A stretch of DNA of 23,928 nt. Source: Pseudescherichia sp039594205 (GTDB lineage: Bacteria > Pseudomonadota > Gammaproteobacteria > Enterobacterales > Enterobacteriaceae). The translations under genes and the position numbers were made by a program. Positions 22,562-23,928 of this stretch are shown here, piece by piece (position 1 is the first letter of the stretch; every line of letters begins with the position of its first letter). The stretch covers positions 1-23,928 of the forward strand of contig JBCNNW010000066.1 of NCBI GenBank assembly GCA_039594205.1, read 5' to 3'. Below the pieces are notes generated by a model that saw only the letters and a program-made list of their open reading frames with translations, ran no database searches and was not told the origin of the DNA.

Positions 22562-23208
22562 AAAATACGCTCCTGGTGGACCCAGACCGCCGCTTCCACG
22601 CGGGATTTGAGCTTCATCTTCTTCAGCATATGCTTAACGTGCACCTTCACCGTGCTTTCGGTGATGTCCAGACGGCGGGCAATCATCTTGTTGGGCAGCC
22701 CCTGGGCAATCAGCTTCAGGATATCGCGCTCGCGCGGCGTCAGCTGGGTCACGTCCCGATCCGAGGTGGCGCGGTTGGCGCGCAGGCTGGCCGCCAGTAC
22801 CGGCGTCAGGGCTTCGCTCAGCACCATCTCACCCGCTGCCGCCTGCTGCAATGCCTTCAGCAGATCCTCTGGCTCCATATCCTTTAGCAGGTAGCCATCC
22901 GCGCCGCGCTTCAGGGCGGTGACCACGTCCTCTTCATGGTTCGAGACGCTAAAGACCACCACGCGCCCGGAGAGGGCCTTCTCCCGTAGCTTGTCCAGCG
23001 TCTCCAGACCGTTCATGCCAGGCATATTCAAATCGAGCAGGATCAGATCCGGATCCAGCGTCTCCGCCAGTTCAATACCCTGTTCACCGTTGCTGGCTTC
23101 GCCGATCACACGAATGTCGCTGGCCATGCTGATAAGCTGCCTGACGCCGGTGCGCAGCATCGGATGATCGTCAATGAGCAGAATGGTGGCGGGATCCTGA
23201 TTATTCAT
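22558..23208 (-). CDS. narL: Nitrate/nitrite response regulator NarL
   Basis: NarL is the DNA-binding partner of NarX and NarQ. Phosphorylated, it activates nitrate respiration genes and represses alternative anaerobic pathways. The 216-residue protein has a receiver domain with the acidic pair in LLIDDHPML, the phospho-acceptor Asp in DPDLILLDLNMPGMNG, and the Lys in LLKDMEPEDLL. A LuxR-type helix-turn-helix follows (LTPRERDILKLIAQGLPNKM … ESTVKVHVKHMLKKMKLKSR). It is almost identical to E. coli NarL. Its start overlaps the narX stop by 8 bp, so the two are one operon. Confidence 0.98.
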   Translation of the reverse strand: MNNQDPATILLIDDHPMLRTGVRQLISMASDIRVIGEASNGEQGIELAETLDPDLILLDLNMPGMNGLETLDKLREKALSGRVVVFSVSNHEEDVVTALKRGADGYLLKDMEPEDLLKALQQAAAGEMVLSEALTPVLAASLRANRATSDRDVTQLTPRERDILKLIAQGLPNKMIARRLDITESTVKVHVKHMLKKMKLKSRVEAAVWVHQERIF

Positions 23209-23928
23209 GTTTATCTCCTTGTACGGATGAGAGAAGCTTTTCGGGTATAAATGTCACCACCACCTCGGTGCCGCCGGACTCCCGCCGCCGGACCTGACAA
23301 TCTCCGCGCAGGCTTTGGGCGCGATCGCGCATGATGATTAATCCGTAGTGGTTGGTGCGTTCGGCGTTGTCCGGCACGCCGCAGCCGTTGTCGGTAATGC
23401 TCACTTTCACCTGTCGTCCCTGCTGAACCGCCGTGACGGTGACCTCGCTGGCTCCTGAGTGCTTCAGGGCGTTGCTTAGCGCCTCGCGGGCGATCTGCAG
23501 CAGATGGATGGCCTGATGGGAGGGCACGAAGCGCGGCGGTAGCTGATAGTCCAGCTTGATTGGGAAGCCAAAGTGGGCGCTGTACTCCTGGCAGCTCGCC
23601 TCCAGGGCCGGACGTAGCCCGGGTTCGTTGAGCTGCAGGCGGAAGGTGGTCAGCAGTTCGCGCAGCTGGGCCCAGGAGGTATTTAACTCGTTACGGATCT
23701 GCCCCAGCAGCTGCTGGCTGGAGGCGGGCAGGCTCTCCCCCTGCATCTGCAGACAGCTGACCTGCATCTTCATACAGGAGAGGGACTGGGCAATTGAGTC
23801 ATGCAGCTCGCGGGCGATAGTGGCGCGCTCCTCCATCACCATCAGCTGCTGCTGGCGCTCCTGATGGCGATCCAGCGCCAGCGTAGCGGTAAGCTGCTCT
23901 ACCAGGGTGTCGACCAGCTGCTGCTGAT
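23201..23928 (-). CDS. narX: Nitrate/nitrite sensor histidine kinase NarX, C-terminal part
   Basis: The 3' part of narX (about 242 codons) is present. The gene continues past the right edge of the window, since the frame stays open through the last base. NarX autophosphorylates in response to periplasmic nitrate or nitrite and phosphorylates NarL. Visible are the end of the linker (QQQLVDTLVEQLTATLALDR), the HisKA_3 dimerisation box EERATIARELHDSIAQSLSC with the phospho-accepting His, and the ATPase N box REALSNALKHSG. The G1 box DNGCGVP and G2 region RRRESGGTEVVVTF follow. The sensor, membrane and HAMP parts lie outside. An internal ATG at 23842 is not the start. Confidence 0.97.
   Translation of the reverse strand, partial: QQQLVDTLVEQLTATLALDRHQERQQQLMVMEERATIARELHDSIAQSLSCMKMQVSCLQMQGESLPASSQQLLGQIRNELNTSWAQLRELLTTFRLQLNEPGLRPALEASCQEYSAHFGFPIKLDYQLPPRFVPSHQAIHLLQIAREALSNALKHSGASEVTVTAVQQGRQVKVSITDNGCGVPDNAERTNHYGLIIMRDRAQSLRGDCQVRRRESGGTEVVVTFIPEKLLSSVQGDKHE

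Noticed and set aside
23840..23842. ATG at 23842 as the start of a short histidine kinase
   Set aside because: The frame stays open to the window edge with typical NarX linker sequence upstream. The gene is simply cut by the window.

Overview
This window is a chromosomal segment from a member of the Enterobacteriaceae. The gene order ychF–pth–ychH–dauA–prs–ispE–lolB–hemA–prfA–prmC–sirB1–kdsA–chaA–chaB–chaC–ychN–ychO–narL–narX follows the E. coli K-12 27-minute region, and most products look nearly identical to the E. coli proteins as I remember them. The accessory genes and the sigma-28-type promoter suggest a motile Enterobacter/Lelliottia/Leclercia/Kosakonia-type species rather than Escherichia. 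The genus is inference. I see no tRNA, rRNA, insertion sequence, prophage or CRISPR array, and no gene-free stretch longer than about 300 bp.

Layout. 1-2060: a CirA-like TonB-dependent receptor, converging on ychF over a shared bidirectional terminator. 2077-4431: ychF and pth (minus), then divergent ychH (plus). 4487-7277: an accessory MerR regulator with two TipAS-like halves, tail-to-tail with dauA. 7335-9972: prs, ispE and lolB (minus). 10174-15159: the plus-strand hemA–prfA–prmC–sirB1–kdsA run, in which the sirB2 gene expected between prmC and sirB1 is missing. 15201-17697: chaA (minus), then chaB and chaC (plus), without the ldr/rdl repeats that E. coli K-12 has between kdsA and chaA. 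17705-20985: an island of extra genes around ychN, namely a small DUF1883-like protein, a chemoreceptor and a periplasmic PEBP-family protein. 21116-23928: ychO, then narL and the 3' part of narX, cut by the window end.

How the genes relate. The core is housekeeping: translation quality control and termination (pth, prfA, prmC), PRPP, isoprenoid and tetrapyrrole synthesis (prs, ispE, hemA), envelope assembly (lolB, kdsA), cation handling and glutathione turnover (chaA, chaB, chaC) and nitrate sensing (narXL). The accessory genes are environment-facing: ferric-siderophore uptake, a drug- or ligand-sensing regulator, and an amino-acid-type chemoreceptor under an apparent flagellar promoter.

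I found no convincing undescribed multi-gene system. The observations most worth checking are the MerR/TipAS regulator with its own 19-bp-spacer operator-promoter, the sirB2 deletion junction, the complete amino-acid motif plus sigma-28 promoter of the chemoreceptor, and an exact CRP palindrome upstream of the DUF1883-like gene. Start codons were moved from the longest possible reading frame for pth (GTG 3882), prs (GTG 8321) and the DUF1883-like gene (17971).
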